Assembly (NCBI RefSeq): GCF_016086655.4
Contig: NC_052136.2
Coordinates: 51,948,492-52,012,491 of the forward strand
Source of the DNA: Lepeophtheirus salmonis
Taxonomy: Eukaryota; Arthropoda; Copepoda; Siphonostomatoida; Caligidae
Length of the DNA: 64,000 nucleotides
Direction of reading: 5' to 3'
Part shown: positions 1-12,780 of the stretch, one piece after another
Numbering within the stretch: position 1 is the first letter of the stretch
How the letters are laid out: the number at the start of each line of letters is the position of its first letter
Notes under the pieces: model-generated
Told to the model about the DNA's origin: nothing
Databases searched by the model: none
The model's input: only the letters and a program-made list of their open reading frames with translations
Program-made: the position numbers and the translations under genes

Positions 1-1467
1 ATATGAAAGGAAACTGGAGAGAAACAAATTTCAACAACATCATTCCTGAAGAAATCTTACTGTATTCGTTTAATAAACGTTCCAAAGGATCTATGAATAA
101 ATTACTAATTTACCTAAATTCAAAAATGACATATGTATTTTTTATATAAAAATAGGTGATTTACGTAGAATGTAAATTTAATGGGCTATTTGTGCTATCA
201 ATCAATGAATTATTGGTGAAAAAACTGCATTGCTTATGTTGCTTTAAAATTTGAGTACCAAAACGCGCACACAAATGTGAAGAGTGAAAACAACAGCGAC
301 TACAATCATATATATCTATAATTCATTTATTATTTTCTAGCAAAAATAGCGGGGGGGATCGTTTAAGAAAATTAAAATGAGTATATCTTTAGTACATTTG
401 AATTATTTTTTACTTATGCCGGAATGAAGACTTACATAATTTATTCCGACTTTTATTAACTACCTTTAACATGTTTGTTGTAAAATTGTTTTTGTTTTTT
501 TTTTTTTTTTATCTTTTCTATCTTCAAAGCTCATTTCAAGATTAACTACATTGAATAAATGCTTTTGACATTTAAAAAAAAGAAAAGAAAAGAATGTCAT
601 TATGCTTGTATCTTTCCAATATTTACTTAATTCAAATATGTACATATAAAATACTTATTTATGTAATTTACATATTATTTATATAATTTAATTATCTTAT
701 GATATCATATTGTATGTTCATATTACATCGAAAAGTGACATGTTTGCTCTTACAATATTTATTTACATGAGATATGGTTTCAAAATAATATTAAAAATCT
801 TTGATACCTCATAAGAAATCAACTTAAATAACGTATGTATTATTTTTTGTTACTGTAAAATTATCTAATTTGATGTCTTAAAATACTTAGTAAACTTGTA
901 AAAAAATGGTTTATCGGTATGTAAAAACAAAAAAGAAATCAAAGAATAACGTGGCAACCCTAGCAATTATAGGATTATTAGAGAGAAAAGAAGCGAAGGT
1001 GTCTTGACGCTATTTTAGATTTACTGCGAGCTTCCATAAGAGGACCAATAAAAACACAAATCTCACTCCATATCTAGAAAGAAATTACTCCTATATCTGT
1101 GCCCGACAAAGACTTACCTTTATAATGCCTCAATAAAATATATGTCCTACAAATCATTTTTCATGCGTACATACTCACTTTATGTGTAGATGTTTTCTCT
1201 TCAAGAAAATAAAAAAGAAAAATGATAAGAAAAACAAAAATACATTAAACAGACTGCATCTAGAAAAAATAAAGCATTCCTCTAAGGTTATATTTATTGC
1301 AACTCTAAATATATCATCAACAAATTTTTGTGTAAGAGGGACATGTAAAAAATTTTAAAAACAATATGAAGCTACCGATTGGTTCATTAAAATAATTAAT
1401 AATTTTAAAACTAACAAAAGAATTTCAACAATATTAATATTATAGATAGATGTTTGTCTGAGGTATC
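1..1467. other. AT-rich non-coding stretch
   Basis: No supportable gene. The sequence is AT-rich with homopolymer runs, for example a T run near 490-510. A somewhat less AT-rich patch at about 950-1140 has no open frame or motif that I recognise. Confidence 0.6.
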
Positions 1468-1560
1468 TTAATCATTAATGTACCCGCCCTTAGCGAAAGT
1501 GATGGCTTCTAGGCGGTAGAGGAACACCTGGCATCCACTGCAGATGTAGTCCTCTGTCAT
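1468..1560 (-). pseudogene. C-terminal fragment of a mariner-type transposase
   Basis: This is a 30-codon open stretch on the minus strand that ends in a stop and is much richer in G and C than its surroundings. It begins MTEDYICSGC and ends AKGGYIND. Tc1/mariner transposases of arthropods commonly end in an arrangement of this kind: a Cys, a run of basic and aromatic residues, then a GGYI/GGHI tail, so I read it as the last 30 residues of such a protein. The catalytic domain is not upstream of it. A similar tail lies at about 38195-38265. An alternative is a real terminal exon, because an AG precedes the second codon after a pyrimidine-rich stretch, but no partner exon is visible. Confidence 0.5.
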
Positions 1561-2529
1561 GGAAAATTATTCATATGTTAATAAAGCAACGTAGCTTTGA
1601 GTAAAACTCGCTAAAAATAAATTATTCTCTTGAGCTCAATATGCGTAAGTTCGATTTACGGTCGCGCCTAGAAAAGGAAGTGCACAATTAGTTGTTGACT
1701 TCAATGACAATTTCTATGTAATAAGGAGTAATTATATTATTATAATTTTTACTTATAATCCATCGGAGTAATTAAAGGAACATTAAAAAAAAGATATTTA
1801 AAATTTTACATAATTAATTTGATGAATAAACTAGAGTTATTTTTAATGTTGTATTAGTGAAAATGATATATTGTAGATGGTGCTGTACTAGAGGGGACGT
1901 TTCAAGGACCAATAAACAGCATAGGACTGTAATAATTTTAAGTTTCATATTAAGGAACGACAAAATCTTAATAAATAGCAATGACAAACTGACCCAATAG
2001 GATTCATTCAATTTGTAATTGATTTTTTCTTCATTTAGGAAGCGCATTTTTTGATTATGTATTGTTTCTTAAGAAAATTCAATTTGAGTTTATTAGAGTA
2101 AGCCACATTATGTTAAGCAATCATTTTTATTTGATGATAATAAAACTGGACATAAAAATGGTGTGAGGGTATTAATTTAATTTATGTGCGAGAAATAAAT
2201 TCATTTGTGATGTGATATTATTTGCTAGGTGATAAAAATGTCTATAAAAAGAAACTTAACGTAGTATTATTGATGTAAGTTAGACAAAAAAAAAATTACT
2301 AGATTTGTAATTTTGTTTTGAGCTTGTGAAATTGTAAGAAAAACAACATAAAGTTTATTTGTTCGTGCAATTATCTTCATTATGTTTAATTTATAATTGA
2401 TATTAATGCATTTCTTTAAGAGACACTTACTCATAACTTGATACAATTACATCATTAAGTTAATCCTAATTGTACCTATGGTTATGTTAAGTTAGATTAT
2501 AGGCAAAGTAATAATAAAAATAAATGACA

Positions 2530-2552
2530 GAATGCGTTACTTTGACGCATTC
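2530..2552. repeat. Small perfect hairpin
   Basis: GAATGCGT at 2530-2537 is the exact reverse complement of ACGCATTC at 2545-2552, with a 7-base spacer. No promoter, terminator or gene context gives it a role. Confidence 0.5.
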
Positions 2553-3537
2553 AATTACTTTCAAATACTTGCTATTCAATTTAAAAAGTGAATATTTGGA
2601 GTTTTCAATGTAAGTTACAAGCTAAATTATTGTACCCTCAGTCCTTATTCCCTAGACTCATAGCTTCACATATTTTTTGTAGGAGTCACTATTCTAAAAA
2701 AAAAAGAATCTGAAATACATTTCCTTAGTCTAAATTTTAGTACATCAAAATAAAAACTAAAGTTTGAAATTCTTATTTCATAAAGGAAATATTCAGATAG
2801 GAAACAAAAGTTCAAGTAGTTGTCACTTGTGTGTAGTTACCACTTAAAAAACGGTACCTTCATTTTTATTTAACCTTCTGAAAGACAAATAGTTGTAAAG
2901 AGGCAGTTAAGTCAAACTCATTGAACAAGTAAGTTCTAATTTGAATTTAAAATCACTTGATTCTAAATTTGGATTTATACAATTTGTTTTGATGTAACTT
3001 ATAGTTTTAAAGTAATCGGTAGAGTACAAATATATTTTGTTCACATATAAATAAATTATGTTACTTAAGAAACGTATGGTGCCAAATATATAATTTTTTT
3101 TTGAGTAGAATATAATTGCCTACAATTGAATAAGAAAAATTTTATTATCTAAAGTACTGACATTTGAACGCTTCCGAATATTACACTCATCATTTAGAAC
3201 ATTACATCCTTTAAAATTCTGATCTGTTAATTTGTGACGTTAAGTCTTATTCTTTTTATGCCAGTGACAACATACACTCATTTTTTTAAACTTTGCAATA
3301 TATTTTTACTTCATCCCATCTTATAATCGACGAAATTACGTCACTGGATGCATATAGTGCAGGTGAAAACTTGATGTAATAAACATCAACTTGAAATTTT
3401 AAAAAAATCACTTGATTTTGAAGATACCAACAATAACTCATTTTTGAATTCAAGTATTAGCATGCCCCTAAAACTGCTTGACTTTTAATGTATTTTTATT
3501 TTATTTACATAAGTAGATGTACATTGTAAATAAATGG

Positions 3538-3582
3538 TGCGCAAGCTGTCTATGCCGCAACTTTGGCGTGCCCTCTTGCGCA
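3538..3582. repeat. GC-rich 45-base hairpin
   Basis: TGCGCAAG at 3538-3545 pairs perfectly with CTTGCGCA at 3575-3582, and GCC/GGC inside the loop can extend the fold. It stands out from the AT-rich background. It could be a relic of a small foldback element or a structured RNA, but nothing shows that it is transcribed. Confidence 0.5.
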
Positions 3583-6500
3583 AATGCATAAACTTAGGTA
3601 GATAAATTTTATAATTTGATAGCTTGTTTCAACCAGTTGGAAAAAAAAATCTTGTAAAACCTCTTTATGAAAAGTCATTTAAAGAGGACAAAAAAGAATA
3701 ACAAATTACCAAGAATTAAGATTCCAAAGTTCAGTTTATTCAGTGTAGGAACAACGAGTGACGTCTCCTATCTGATATGATTTTCAAAACTTCAACTTTA
3801 AATGTGTACATCATTATGAAACAATAACAAACTTTTCTGATTTATAAAAATTGTTGTACCCTCTATTTATCTATTGATTAAGTTCCATTGTTAAATCCTG
3901 AGGAATTCCCTGGACATAATAATAATATAAATTTTCATCATTTAAATTAGAGATGTTCTGATACCAAAATTTCAGCCGATTTCGAATTTGATTCCCATTC
4001 CTTATCCCTATGATGTATAAAAGAGTTACATAAACAAATAAAAAAATTATTTACTTCTTTCAAAATTTAATTTATATTAAATATAGGGCTTGACAAGAAA
4101 ATACAAACATATATATCAATTATAATTGTTATAAGTTTTTAATAATTTAAAATTAAAATTATTGAAACAGTTAGTTTCTATCCGTGATAGAAACTTATTC
4201 CTAGTTGGCTCATATAAATATATTGCTCACTCTACTGAGTAGACTTTCATTTTCAAAGTATGTACCTGAATTTTATTATTAATCCACTTATTATCTGTTA
4301 TAATAAATATTAGATCATGGGTCCCTAAAGGTAGGAGTCCCTTGTTTTAAAACTAGGTTAGTTCAAACTTTGATCCTCACTTCCTTTGATTGGTTGACTG
4401 ATTGAAATAATTTTATATGATTTTTTTTTGCTTAATAATGTATGTATATAAATAAGTCATCACTGGTATTGATAAAATCGGCAGTATTGAACCTATTCCA
4501 ATACTTCAAAAAATCCAATGTTGTCGATTCCGATCCACCGGTACACTTTTAATTTAAATTTATTATTTTAATTATTATACTTATCTGCTGGTAAATCATT
4601 AATGGGGAAATTATTTAAGCAATTTGTAATTAATCCTTGTCTCATAAACGTTGTTAAGTAGGTAAGCAATAAAAAGAAGCAGAAAAAAAAGGAAAGAGCA
4701 TGTAAGTAAAGAGAAAGGAGTAAGAATGGGCAAAAGATTCCCTTTGAAGATCAAAGAAAGCTTTTTTGTATTCTTGTTTTAATTTATTTACGTTAGCTTT
4801 ATGGAAAAGAAGAAAAGGAACCAAATATAAAATTTATCTTAGCTAATCTCCAACAAACGAAAACGACTTTAACGTATTCATTGTATAAACATATAAACGT
4901 ATAAACACATGTATAAAAGTACTTACAATATACCTAAATAAAGATTCAATGAAGCCTTCAAATTTGTTGCTTTTATAGACATAACTATAGATAGAAAATA
5001 AATACAGATTTATATTTAGATATTATGAACAGTACATGAATATATTATCCTCATAAATTAGTTTTGATTGGATCTAAATACACAAGCACATAAATTAGTT
5101 TTGAGATGCAGAAAAAGATTCAAACATATGTTCATATATTATCTTTATATCTATCATTGAGCATACGTACATACCGTTATAATATGTTGTATTATAAGTG
5201 TTATGTAGTACTTGGAAATAATGTTTAAATTGCATTGTTAAAAAAAATGATAATTTAATCAAGAAATAATATTTACATGGAACAAAATTTATTTTTCCTT
5301 TTTTTTTGACCAACTAAGGGTAATTTTTTTTCTCGTTATTGGCCAGATTGAGTTGCATTAATTATGAATAACTAAAGAAAGGATGTGTGTAAAGACAAAA
5401 ATATGCATTGCAATTAGAAAAGGAAAAACGGTTGATGAGTGTGTTCGTCGATCACGTTACAGTGTCATTTTCTCGACTTGTACATAAGCTAGAGAGCTTT
5501 GGATTGTATTTTTTTGTTATAAATTGTTTAAGCTTTAATATATCGAAATATGAAGGAATTTAAATTACTTAAAAACATTAATTATTGAATTAGAAAGTGT
5601 TCAGATTTACATGGAACACCTGATTGATATATTACTATTTTTTTTCGTATTATTTTTACTGATTCACAAACCGCATCATTTGCACTACATACATTGCGGA
5701 TAGACAACTTTATTTCAAGTGAATACTAAACATGATGTATTCCCCCTTTCATTGAATGAATGGATAATAGTGAGCTTACACTTTAGAGTAGTCGAATGTG
5801 AGATTTTTTGATAATTTCTTAAAAATGTAAAACTTTCTTTTTCAACTCGATATAAAATTACAGAGTTGCTAAAAACTAATAACTCAAAAACTAATTAAGT
5901 ATCATTCCCAAAAAAATGCATAAAAATAGTGTAGGATACACTAAGAATTAACATTTGTAATAAGTGGAGTAAAAATCGAACTAGTCCATATCTTGAATGA
6001 CTTTGACATATAAAACTATAATAGGGATATGGGTTTGTAAGGTTTCTTATTTATTTTTGCATATATTAATTGTTGAGTTTTCGTAATAATGGCGTTGAAC
6101 TTGCCTTGCTTCTTCCTACAATATGTAGTGTCCTAAAAAATCCTCTCTACTAGTAATTGCTCTAAAGCTATTTAGCATTCCATATGAGATCAGCTCATTA
6201 AAAAAATGCCTGCAGTTCTAGAAAAGATGGTCAATAGTCTGTCTTACTTGATTATTATTAATTTGCGGAAATTTATAGAAATCAAACTATTATAATTTGA
6301 GTTGAGTAAAAAATTAACAACTCAAGTCGAGAAAACTTAAGTTGTAAATCAGATGACCTACTGTTTTGTAAACATAAATCAACCAAAAATCACGGTGCGC
6401 TCATAATTTAAAGAATGTTTGGAATAAGAGCAGCTTAGCTGTCTTGGCGTTTTTAGTCCAACAAAGACTTACACTATTAATTTTCACCGAAATCTTCATT

Positions 6501-7239
6501 GTTACTCTGCGTCGTTCATGAGTAAACTTGCACGTAGTTACTTAGATAATCTCTCTTCAAGAAATAAAGTATAATGATAAAATCTTTTGAAAAAATATCA
6601 CACGCGTTTTAAAATAAATATACGCTGTTAATGGTATTAAATTACATATGCAAAGCAGAATCTTATTTTTTCAAGTAGAATTGTCATAACCATTGTAATA
6701 ATTCCCAGATACATGATTTAAAATACTTGTACAAATTTAAAAATCAACAAACTTGTATTAGTGGATATTTAAAAAGAAAAGGTTTCTGATTTGTTATAAT
6801 CTTCATAAGTTTACTCTATTATGAAAATGAGTTCGTATAGAGTCTGTTTTAGTCCATAAGGATTTTTTTTTACATAATTTTATTTACATAATATTAAGTT
6901 TGCATTGACTCTTAGTCTAACTGAAATTAACACACATTTCTACCAGAAAGCTATTGGCTATGGTGTAATGTTCTATGTAATTGTTTTTATTACGAGTATT
7001 TGAGCTATTTAAAATAATATTCTTTTCAAATATACTTGCAGTATGTTTTTACATCTTCTTCAGAGTAAATTTCTAATTTATCATCATTATTTTGTGTTAT
7101 TTTTTTTTTCTTCAAATATTATGGTGGTCATTTTTGATTATTCTGAGGTTTTGATCTTTCCGAACATACATATTTGAGTATAGTGTTAATATTGTTAAGG
7201 ATGGAGTGGCACCAAAGTTTTGAAGTCCCTTTCAAACCG

Positions 7240-7520
7240 AGTCTGAATTGGAATTAAAGTCCTCCTTTATAGTATTATGTGGGTTTTTTTATTTATTAGG
7301 TCATGTCCAGTTTAGTCTTAGGACCACTCCTTTTCATTGGGCTGGTCCTTTATTGTAATAATAATGGGTGAAATGATGTTTACTGGAGGACTCTTTATAA
7401 TTGTTTTTTTCTTCAAAAGACTGATAGAAGGAAGGGGATGTGGAATTGGACTGATTTTGAGTGTCACATTGAGAACCGATACAACCCTACTAATTTACCT
7501 TAGAGGATACAAAGATTAAA
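7240..7520. repeat. Possible relative of the 48.8-kb inverted-repeat element
   Basis: The stretch at about 7300-7330 (GTCATGTCCAGTTTAGTCTT, then AGGACC) resembles the interior of the element at 48755-49193 (GGTCAAGTCCAGTCTTAG with repeated AGGACC). Several GGTCC/GGACC words are spread over 280 bases. I could not define ends or a target duplication, so this is only a suspected degenerate copy. Confidence 0.3.
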
Positions 7521-7529
7521 AAGAAGCAA

Positions 7530-8595
7530 TTTTTTATATTCTACGACCTTTAAAAAAATAATATGCATATTCTTTAACCATGAAAAAATACGTTTGACTA
7601 AAAATGGATAAAATACATAAGTAAAAAATGTACATTTTTTTTCTTAATATTGAAAAGTTTATCTCATTTTCGAGAGTTACTGTTTGATCTAAGAAATAAA
7701 AATTTAACAACGTGCGTGTGTTAATTCCCCTTCCCCTCCCTTTTCTTAAGCTCAATACGTCATATTTAAAAAAAGGGCATTTATACGTTGGGTGCTAAAG
7801 ACTTCAAAGCAAAGCGATTTTTTATATCTTATGCATGACGGATATACAAAAAATATTGTATAACAATAAGTATTTTAGTATCAATGATAGTAATTTTTAA
7901 TTATTTGATATTATTTCATTTTTATTTTCTTTAATATAAGGCTTTAATTTAAAAATTGAACATATTTTGAAAGAACAAAGATTGTATTTATGTTGATGAC
8001 GCAAAATATCGGCTTATTCGAGCCGATTTGCCCATAAATACACAAATATTTATTTGGAATGTTCTCTAAGGAAAAGTTCTTAAAAAAACGAAATATTTTT
8101 ACGTTATGAAGTAGCAATGGATTGAATATATTTTAATGGACTTGTATGTACTTGCATAAATATGTAAAATGTTACATAGACTAAATTCTAAAAAAAACTT
8201 TGTACATGTTCATATGTATGCATGACCAAATGCATATATCTGCATAACCATAATAGGATATGCATAATTTTAATTGCAATACTAAGTGCAAGACAATACC
8301 CTATGAATGGCATCATTTTTGTGAAATATAAATGTTTTATCTTTTTTCAAAAGTCGTACATATTTTGGGATTTTATTTAACTTGTTTCATAGAACTTTTT
8401 GTGCTATATATATATCACGTCGATACCTTTCTTTTATCACACAACCTTTTCTTTCAAAAGAAACAGAAAAAGGTCCGAAATTATTTTTTCTACAATGTAA
8501 ACTTTTCCCAACTGTGGAATTTTTGTTCAATAACTTTATAGGCATGTTTCTTAGCTAAATAAGAGCTAGTTAGGGTTCAACCAATCAACATCCAA
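7530..8595. other. AT-rich non-coding stretch
   Basis: Nothing supportable apart from a perfect 7-bp stem (ATCGGCT / AGCCGAT) at 8008-8027. The short open frames are rich in Phe, Tyr and Ile, as expected from AT-rich DNA by chance. Confidence 0.55.
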
Positions 8596-8596
8596 A

Positions 8597-8690
8597 ACTC
8601 TGATTGGAGGGAAGTAAGCAGATACATCAACAGTTGACTAGAAAATAATGTGTTAATTTTTGTTTTTGTGAGGTAACACATTGATATAGA
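8597..8690. repeat. Interspersed repeat copy 1
   Basis: This stretch shares a recognisable core (GATACATCAACAGTTGAC) and looser flanking similarity with 51125-51215 (GATACATCGACAGCTGAC). Both have a CTGATT followed by a purine-rich run ahead of the core, and a T-rich run followed by a GTAAC word after it. It is probably two copies of one dispersed, non-coding repeat. Confidence 0.4.
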
Positions 8691-9379
8691 ATTGAGTATC
8701 ACTGTGTTTAGGGTAAACTGCATTTTTAAGCAAACTAGTTTTTTTTTCTGATAAAGGGAGTAAAACTCTTCATTGCAATTTTTTTATACTAATAACGCCA
8801 TTTTTGATATGTTACGGATAAATTCAATGAAAAAAATTATCATTGGTGGTCGATGTTGGTAAAAGTTGCCATTTGGAGACGTCTTATATAGCTATATGTA
8901 ACTCATGTTGTTTTAATGAGTTAATCTGATCAAAGATTTTTTTTTATTAATACAATATTTTGGATAAAAATAAACTTAACCATCAAAGAATTTCATCCCA
9001 TTCGTATTTAAAATAAGTGGTTGTTAATTTGCTTTGATCAAAGTACATCTCTGTTGACTATAAAGAAATAATAAAAAACAACTTTTTTCTTCTTAAGATT
9101 GAAAAGAAGGGTAAATTACTACTGCGTATTTTGTTGTCATAATAGGACCTACATATTCATTTTTAATCTAAAATCAACAATCTCTAATACCTATCTCAAT
9201 TATCTACAGGACTCTATATAGGCATGCATATCAAAATTTTTGATTTATCATTATCCTATTTACATAGAGCAAACAATAAATTAAGTATTGTATGATAAAA
9301 TACTTTTCTCAATTTCTATTATATCTTTTTAATCCATTGAAAACAGTATTTATTATGAATCCATAAAGATTTTAATAAA
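8691..9379. other. AT-rich non-coding stretch
   Basis: I see no gene, element end or motif worth naming here. Confidence 0.5.
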
Positions 9380-10424
9380 AACAAGTGTTGTCTGAAAAGT
9401 TTTCGAGCTCAAAGTGAAGATACCGGGCCGTCAAAAAGTTTTGGAACATGTCTTTCATTGCATTTTGATAAGTTTTGGTTAACTGTATGAAGAAGTTGGT
9501 TTCACAAAAAAGAACAGTTAATTATTTATCTTCGGAATACTTTATTTAACAAGTCTCTAGGATACATATTAACGAAAATGGAGTGGAAAGGCAAAAAAAG
9601 GTCGTTTAGTTTGCGATGGATTTAGCGATTCTGATAGTTTAAATAACCTTAATGTCTCAAAACCCACCGTCTGGAGTCTCAAGGTTAAGATCAAAAACAG
9701 TAAAAGTATCATTAATCGTCATAGAAGTAGAAAGCCGATCAAATTAAAGCCTGGAATGACAAAAAATTTTTTTTTGAAAAATCTGAAGATGACGGTGACG
9801 GACTTGACAAAGAAACGGTTCTTGAGCTTTTCCACAGTATCCAATACCATAAAAATAGCTATATATTGAATGACCCCTTCTCACTAAACATCAACAAAAA
9901 TACGATTTGATCTTTACAAAGAGCTTTACAATGATCTGAAGTATCACAGAAACCGAATTTGGTTTTTCTCGGACGAGAAGACATTTACAGTGGATCTTGT
10001 ATACAACAGTTACATGATTGGGTCGTATGTTTTGGAAAACTAAACTGTAACCTCTGTTAAGTGTCCAACGCCTGATATACGGCCTCAGTGATGATGCTTG
10101 GCGTTGTTTTATTTAAAGGTCACAAAATGAAGCCAATTTGGTTCGCCGTCGGATACAGATTGACAAGCAAGGATTACTTGATGATTTTGCAAAAAAAAAA
10201 TGGGATCCTTAGGTTCGCAAGATCATAAAACAATCAAAGATAGACGATAATTACTTTCAACAGGACGAGTTTCTTGGACATACGGCAAAAATCGTGCAAG
10301 ATTGGATAGCCAACATAACAAAGTTCTGGCTGCTGAAATTCTTGCCGCTGTAGAACCCCGACCTGAATTCCCTTGATTACAGCATGTGGTGGTCAATTGA
10401 ATGAAAGTCCTGTAGACTACGTTA

Positions 10425-11566
10425 CAGCAGAACCGGGCCGTGCAGAATTATTTACCAATTTTTGTTCAGAACATATCGCGGACAATAATGACATTTCGAA
10501 TGACTTGAGAAACAATCATTCATACATTTTTAGAATAATAAAATAGTTTGTGATCAAATTTAATCAATGTAGCCGCCATTTGACTCAATGACACTGGTCA
10601 GGCGACGTCTGAAGCTACAACAGACTTGCTGGATGTAATAGGCGTCCATGGAGGCCCAGGCCTTGTTGACAGCAGCCTTTAAGGCATTTATGTTCTTGTG
10701 TCGTTTTTTGCAGGCCTTGGTCTCCACGTGCGCCTAGATAGATAAGTCTAGTGGGTTCAGATCTGGGGTCTGAGGGGTGCTCCATCTTGTTGAAAAACCG
10801 AAGGAGAGTGCCGACTATGGATTTGATCCACGGAAGGACCTTGGACGCCAGAATCTTCACATAATCCTCCGCTGTTAATCTGAGCCAGTGGGGAACCATA
10901 CCGGCTTCATGGCCTTCCCGTTGGATCTCCAAAGCTCACAACACGGTCATTTTGCCTGTTGAAAATAGGATCGACCGTAAAAGTTTTCTCATCTGAAAAA
11001 ATGATGATGGGTCCAGATGAGCTCTTGATATCATTCAAGATTTTCTTGGCACGCTCAAGTCTGACTTCTTGCTGACGTTCAGTTAGCAGAGGGCGTTCAT
11101 TACGCCTCAGGGACTTTCCTTCAGCCCTTTTCAATGCCCTTGAAACAGTTGATCTCGACGTTCCCATCTTTCTAGCCATGTTGGCAATGGACCTGTTGGG
11201 AGTCCTCTTGAACACTGCCTTTACTTGCCTTGTTGAAACAGTGGGCTTCCTGCCAGTCCCAGGGGAATGCTTGAGATCACCCCCAGCCTCCAAGGGCATG
11301 GAAACGTTGTAAATTGTCTTCAACGAGGCCCCAATCTGTTCCTTAATGTTGTTATAAGGCACTCCCGCTCGGAGGAGGGCTGCAATTTCGATCCTCTTTG
11401 TTTCCCCATTGGACATGGTCTCACGTGTGGAAGTTGTTACGCTCTCACAGGAAGGATTTTTGTTTATTTTAACAGTAACAATACGAAACAATCAGATTGG
11501 TTGCCACCAAACCTCTTAAAAAGTATATTTACATCATCGGTAAATAATTTTGCACGGCCCGGTGTT
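10425..11566 (-). mobile_element. Inner Tc1-like element
   Basis: The inverted ends read ACCGGGCCGTGCAGAATTAT on the left and ACCGGGCCGTGCAAAATTAT on the reverse-complemented right. About 25 bp match with one difference. TA dinucleotides at 10423-10424 and 11567-11568 fit a target duplication. The first bases outside the shared ACCGGG differ between ends, so the exact boundary is uncertain by a few bases. It inserted into the 3' part of the outer transposase gene, in the opposite orientation. Its ends share the CCGGGCCGT head with the host element, suggesting related families. Confidence 0.8.
10560..11416 (-). pseudogene. Tc1-like transposase with catalytic-core deletion
   Basis: The likely start is the ATG at 11416 (MSNGETKRIEIAALL). 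An upstream ATG at 11491 is in frame but adds a segment without family features. The reading is clean for about 170 residues: a paired helix-turn-helix region (IKEQIGASLKTIYNV, then a GTGRKP linker, then IANMARKMGTSRSTVSRALK), followed by the first catalytic block IIIFSDEKTFTVDP. A frameshift follows near 10910. A deletion has removed the second catalytic Asp block (usually QQDGAPAHT). Remnants of the third block and a C-terminus ending GGYID lie in another frame, with the stop at 10560. It is shorter than the roughly 340 residues usual for the family. This is the best preserved Tc1 N-terminal half in the window. Confidence 0.8.
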
Positions 11567-12173
11567 TAGTCCCTAATGCAATCGGTTGAGAAAGAGTGGC
11601 GACAAATGGCCAAGCTCTAGATTGTCAACATATCCAAAGCGTTCCACGGTCATGAGAAGCGTGTGACTAAGGCCGAAGGTTATCAAATTCATAAATAATT
11701 TTCTCTAATGAGGAAGAAACAATCTCCAATTCAAAAAAATTGTCCAGAAGTTCATTTAAAGACACTGGGTGTAACAAATTGTTCAATGTTCATTATGTTC
11801 TAAGACTTTTGACGGACCGGTAGTATCATTCGTAAATAAAGGTCAGTTCTATGTATCTAGCATCTGTTTACAGTTACATGCCCAGGTTTTAGCCCTTTTG
11901 TAGACACTAAATACTGCATGGAGTGCAGAGATGGGATGATCATTAGGCAAAATGTGTAACTAAAGTTATAGCAGACTATGTTGAAAAATATAAATTCACA
12001 ATAACACTCAAAATGAACTCACTCAAAGGAGTGTTACATAACAATTGACTTTCTGAAATGCCTGAAACTTGGATATGTAACTCTCAACATATGTTTGATA
12101 GATATTATAGCCTTAACTTACGAGTGCTGCCATCTTCACGTTGATTTTGGAAACTTTTCAGACCTCTCTTGTT

Positions 12174-12780
12174 TATGTATCAAATACTACTGTTTTTCTT
12201 TGGCATTAAATATTATTCAAAATAGGAATTAAGTCATTTTTTATTTTGTTAAGCCATTTTAAGAAATGTATTCCAAATTTTGTATAGGAATTTGTACATT
12301 TTATATATATTCAATATATTAAGTCTAGGCCTCCTAAATGGTGTCACTTACGCTTTTGACGTCAGTAAAAACACTCTTTTAAGAACCAATTCAATTTTGG
12401 AGAAAATTAACCTATTTTTGCAAGAATTAACTTATAATTCCTTGTAATTTAGTTATATTTTGATAATGAAACGTCATCATCCTTTATATTTGGTTATCGT
12501 TAATATGTAATTGTAATTATTCCCATAATGCAAACAAACATCGGTAAAATGTTTTGAATTATAAATTTTGTCTCAAATCAAATTGTAATTGAATGACCTA
12601 TCTCATTGTGAAATTCCCTGTTATCATTTAGTTTATATCCTACACCTTTTGGATAATTTAATATTACTGTATTATAGAATGTATATAAGGCATTGCAGGT
12701 AAATGGGGAATTTATTCACTACAAGTTATAATATTTATACCATGGTCATTTATTTAACAAATGTAATGAAAATATGTGAA
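12174..12780. other. AT-rich non-coding stretch
   Basis: Nothing recognised. Confidence 0.5.

Larger units (their letters stand above)
1561..7190. other. AT-rich non-coding stretch with small hairpins
   Basis: No supportable gene; the open frames are short and AT-driven. It contains perfect small hairpins at 2530-2552 (8-bp stem, 7-nt loop) and 3538-3582 (8-bp stem around a GC-richer loop), and an imperfect inverted repeat near 6300-6330. Nothing else is recognised. Confidence 0.55.
9578..11698 (+). pseudogene. Tc1-like transposase, split and degenerate
   Basis: Tc1 transposases bind the inverted repeats with N-terminal helix-turn-helix domains and cut and rejoin DNA with a DDE/D catalytic domain. 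A candidate start is the ATG at 9578. Visible pieces are an N-terminal DNA-binding region with stops and frameshifts (9578-9760), the first catalytic block FFSDEKTFTVD near 9966-9995, and the third block NPDLNSLDYS near 10354-10385, just after an in-frame TAG. The frame then runs to the insertion at TA 10423-10424 and resumes after 11568 with SLMQSVEKEWRQM, ending at a stop at 11698. Removing the insert and one TA copy restores continuous codons across the site, which supports the reading. It cannot be functional. Confidence 0.75.
9423..11820 (+). mobile_element. Tc1-like element interrupted by a second Tc1-like element
   Basis: The left end CCGGGCCGTCAAAAAG starts at 9423 and the reverse-complemented right end CCGGTCCGTCAAAAG finishes at 11820. 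Both are flanked by TA (9421-9422 and 11821-11822), the target duplication typical of the Tc1/mariner superfamily. The body carries a transposase pseudogene in plus orientation. That pseudogene is split by another element at 10425-11566, and the whole lies inside the 9380-12173 element, giving three nesting levels. Without the insert the element would be about 1.26 kb, a normal Tc1 size. Confidence 0.8.
9380..12173. mobile_element. Mariner-type inverted-repeat element hosting a nested Tc1 pair
   Basis: The left end reads AACAAGTGTTGTCTGAAAAG from 9380. The reverse complement of the right end reads AACAAGAGAGGTCTGAAAAG, ending at 12173 and followed by TA. The similarity continues through GTTT(T/C)C and a shared TCAA-GTGAAGAT word, so the inverted repeats are about 42 bp. 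The GTCTGAAAAGTTT core is like mariner-family ends, and a related end lies at 19685. Without the Tc1 inserted at 9423-11820 the element is only about 395 bp and has no transposase of its own, so it looks like a non-autonomous derivative. The TA on the left flank appears to have mutated. Confidence 0.65.

Noticed and set aside
1468..1575. Terminal exon of a host gene
   Set aside because: An acceptor-like AG exists, but the encoded tail fits a mariner transposase C-terminus and no other exon was found.
11267..11569. 100-codon plus-strand open frame
   Set aside because: It is antisense to the well-supported inner Tc1 transposase and crosses the element's inverted end.
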